Assembly (NCBI GenBank): GCA_024681565.1
Contig: JAILAO010000145.1
Span: 1-7,029, forward strand
Length of the DNA stretch: 7,029 nt
Direction: 5' to 3'
Source: Bacteroidales bacterium
Lineage (GTDB): Bacteria > Bacteroidota > Bacteroidia > Bacteroidales > UBA932
Shown piece after piece: positions 5,783 through 7,029 of the stretch (position 1 is the stretch's first letter; every line of letters starts with the position of its first letter). The position numbers were made by a program, and so were the translations under genes. The notes under the pieces are model-generated. The model did not search any database and was not told the origin of the DNA. It saw only the letters and a program-made list of their open reading frames with translations.

Positions 5783-7029
5783 TGCTGGTCATTGTATTCA
5801 TGGCAGAATCAATCTCCATCGAGCCCGCCCGCATATCCAGGGCGTCATCCATCTCGACGAACTTGATCTGCTCGCTCTTGAAGAGCATATCGATATCGCA
5901 GGTCTGTCCGTTGCGGTGCTTGGCAATGATGATCTGCGTTTTCTCTTTATCCTCGGGGTTCTCGCTCAGGCCCACGAAATCCGGACGGTGGATGAACAGG
6001 ACCATATCCGCATCCTGCTCGATGGAACCGGATTCGCGGAGGTCGGACAGCTGCGGCTTGCCGCCGCCGCCCTGCCGCTGGACGGCCTGACGGGACAGCT
6101 GGGAAAGGGCGATGATCGGGACATCCAGTTCCTTGGCCGTGGCCTTGAGCGTCCTGGAAATGGCAGCCACCTCCTGTTCACGCATACCCTTGAGTTCGGA
6201 CGGTCCCTGCATCAGCTGCAGGTAGTCCACGAAGATGAGGCGGACACCCTTGTTCTTGACCAGGTTCTTGGCCTTGGTGCGGAACTCCATCAGGGGCAGG
6301 CCCGGCGTGTCATCGATATAGAGCGGAGCCTTCGAGAGAGCTTTCAGCTTGTATTCGAGCTGCTCCCATTCGTAGTCCTCGAGCCGCGTACCGCCTTTGA
6401 TCTTCTCGGCCGGGAGGCCGGACTCGGAGGTGATCAGACGCTTGACGAGCTGGATGGCGGACATCTCCAGGGAGAAGAAGGCGACGGCCATGTGGTGATC
6501 CACCGCGGCATTGCGCGCCAGGTTGAGCGAGAACGCCGTTTTACCCACGGACGGACGGGCCGCCAGGATGATGAGGTCGGATTTCTGCCAGCCCATCGTG
6601 ATCCGGTCGATGCTCAGGAAGCCGGAGGGGACACCGTTCAGACCGGTGCTGCCCTGCATCTCCTGGATATCCGTCATCGCGATGTTGATCAGGCTGCCGA
6701 TGTCCTGCACCTCCCGCCGGACATTGCTCTGGATGGCATCATAGACCTTGCTCTGCGCCTTGTCGATCAGGTCGTCCACCTTGATCGAATCATCGAACGA
6801 ATCCCGCAGGATGTCGTAGGAAGCGGAGATGAGGTCGCGCTGGATCGTCTTCTGCTTGAGGATCTTGATATAATATTCCATGTGCGCCGCCGAACCGACC
6901 TTCTCGGACAGGTTGGCGAGCACGACGGTCCCGCCCACGGCTTCCAGGTTGCCCTGGGCCTTGAGCTCGCTGCTGACCGTGATGATATCGACGGAGGTGT
7001 GGTCCGTCACCAGGCGGGACATCGCCTCG
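5769..7029 (-). CDS. dnaB: Replicative DNA helicase DnaB (5' part outside window)
   Basis: This frame is open to the right edge; two further sense codons (Glu-Ala) precede the first in-window Met at 7020-7022, so that Met is internal and the N-terminus is missing. Counting from it, the end of the primase-interacting N-terminal domain and linker lead into the RecA-like ATPase: Walker A ARPSVGKT (155-162), catalytic glutamate in FFSLEMS (Glu186), Walker B LIFVDYLQLM (262-271), the glutamine motif ALSQLSR (305-311), QLSDLRESGSIEQDAD (324-339) and the arginine-finger region AKHRNG (367-372). DnaB is the ring-shaped helicase that unwinds the replication fork. No intein interrupts the ATPase motifs and no disabling change is visible. 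The C-terminal tail after about residue 392 is poorly conserved. Its last 14 nt are also the start of rseC. Confidence 0.97.
   Translation of the reverse strand, partial: EAMSRLVTDHTSVDIITVSSELKAQGNLEAVGGTVVLANLSEKVGSAAHMEYYIKILKQKTIQRDLISASYDILRDSFDDSIKVDDLIDKAQSKVYDAIQSNVRREVQDIGSLINIAMTDIQEMQGSTGLNGVPSGFLSIDRITMGWQKSDLIILAARPSVGKTAFSLNLARNAAVDHHMAVAFFSLEMSAIQLVKRLITSESGLPAEKIKGGTRLEDYEWEQLEYKLKALSKAPLYIDDTPGLPLMEFRTKAKNLVKNKGVRLIFVDYLQLMQGPSELKGMREQEVAAISRTLKATAKELDVPIIALSQLSRQAVQRQGGGGKPQLSDLRESGSIEQDADMVLFIHRPDFVGLSENPEDKEKTQIIIAKHRNGQTCDIDMLFKSEQIKFVEMDDALDMRAGSMEIDSAMNTMTSNEFQ

Noticed and set aside
1..7029. CRISPR arrays, tRNA or rRNA genes, insertion sequences, defence genes or inteins.
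   Set aside because: No regularly spaced repeats, tRNA-like cloverleaf, terminal inverted repeats, transposase motifs or insertions in the helicase ATPase motifs were seen; almost every base is assigned to a core gene.

Overview
The window is a tightly packed, one-directional block of bacterial chromosome. Every gene supported here lies on the minus strand, so transcription runs from high to low coordinates. In that order it holds the 3' part of the replicative helicase gene dnaB, then rseC, rnfB, rnfC, rnfD, rnfG, rnfE and rnfA, and finally the 5' end of a gene for a secreted, probably outer-membrane beta-barrel protein. All six subunits of an Rnf ion-translocating ferredoxin:NAD+ oxidoreductase are intact. 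The order rseC-rnfB-C-D-G-E-A, the 26-cysteine RnfB and the style of the outer-membrane protein point to an anaerobic member of the Bacteroidota, most likely Bacteroidales. The base composition is clearly GC-rich, as in high-GC gut or rumen Bacteroidales. This placement is inference; there is no rRNA marker here.

Layout: 5769-7029 dnaB (its N-terminus lies beyond the window edge); 5363-5782 rseC, overlapping the dnaB end by 14 nt; 4380-5363 rnfB, sharing one base with rseC (TAATG); 3008-4387 rnfC, overlapping rnfB by 8 nt; 2015-3001 rnfD, 6 nt after rnfC; 1447-2013 rnfG, 1 nt after rnfD; 870-1454 rnfE, overlapping rnfG by 8 nt; 259-861 rnfA, 8 nt after rnfE; then a 25-nt AT-rich gap and the signal-peptide gene at 1-233, cut by the left edge. 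There is no intergenic stretch above 25 nt, no recognisable terminator or promoter, no RNA gene, no mobile element and no CRISPR array. The promoter serving the chain must lie upstream of or inside dnaB, mostly outside the window.

How the genes work together: from knowledge of the family, RnfB (iron-sulfur ferredoxin module) and RnfC (FMN, two 4Fe-4S clusters, NADH site) sit on the cytoplasmic face. RnfA and RnfE form the membrane core, with paired cysteines holding an intramembrane iron-sulfur cluster. RnfD and RnfG carry covalent FMN on threonine. Electrons pass between reduced ferredoxin and NAD+ through these centres, coupled to Na+ or H+ movement. RseC is a small membrane protein that is a frequent partner of Rnf/Rsx genes.

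I did not find an undescribed system; this is core energy metabolism next to a replication gene. The points worth a second look are a 32/33-nt direct repeat encoding matching alanine-rich C-terminal tails on RnfB and RnfC, strong Shine-Dalgarno sequences written into gene ends in a lineage that usually lacks them, a non-canonical flavinylation motif in RnfG, and the overlap that joins dnaB to the Rnf operon.
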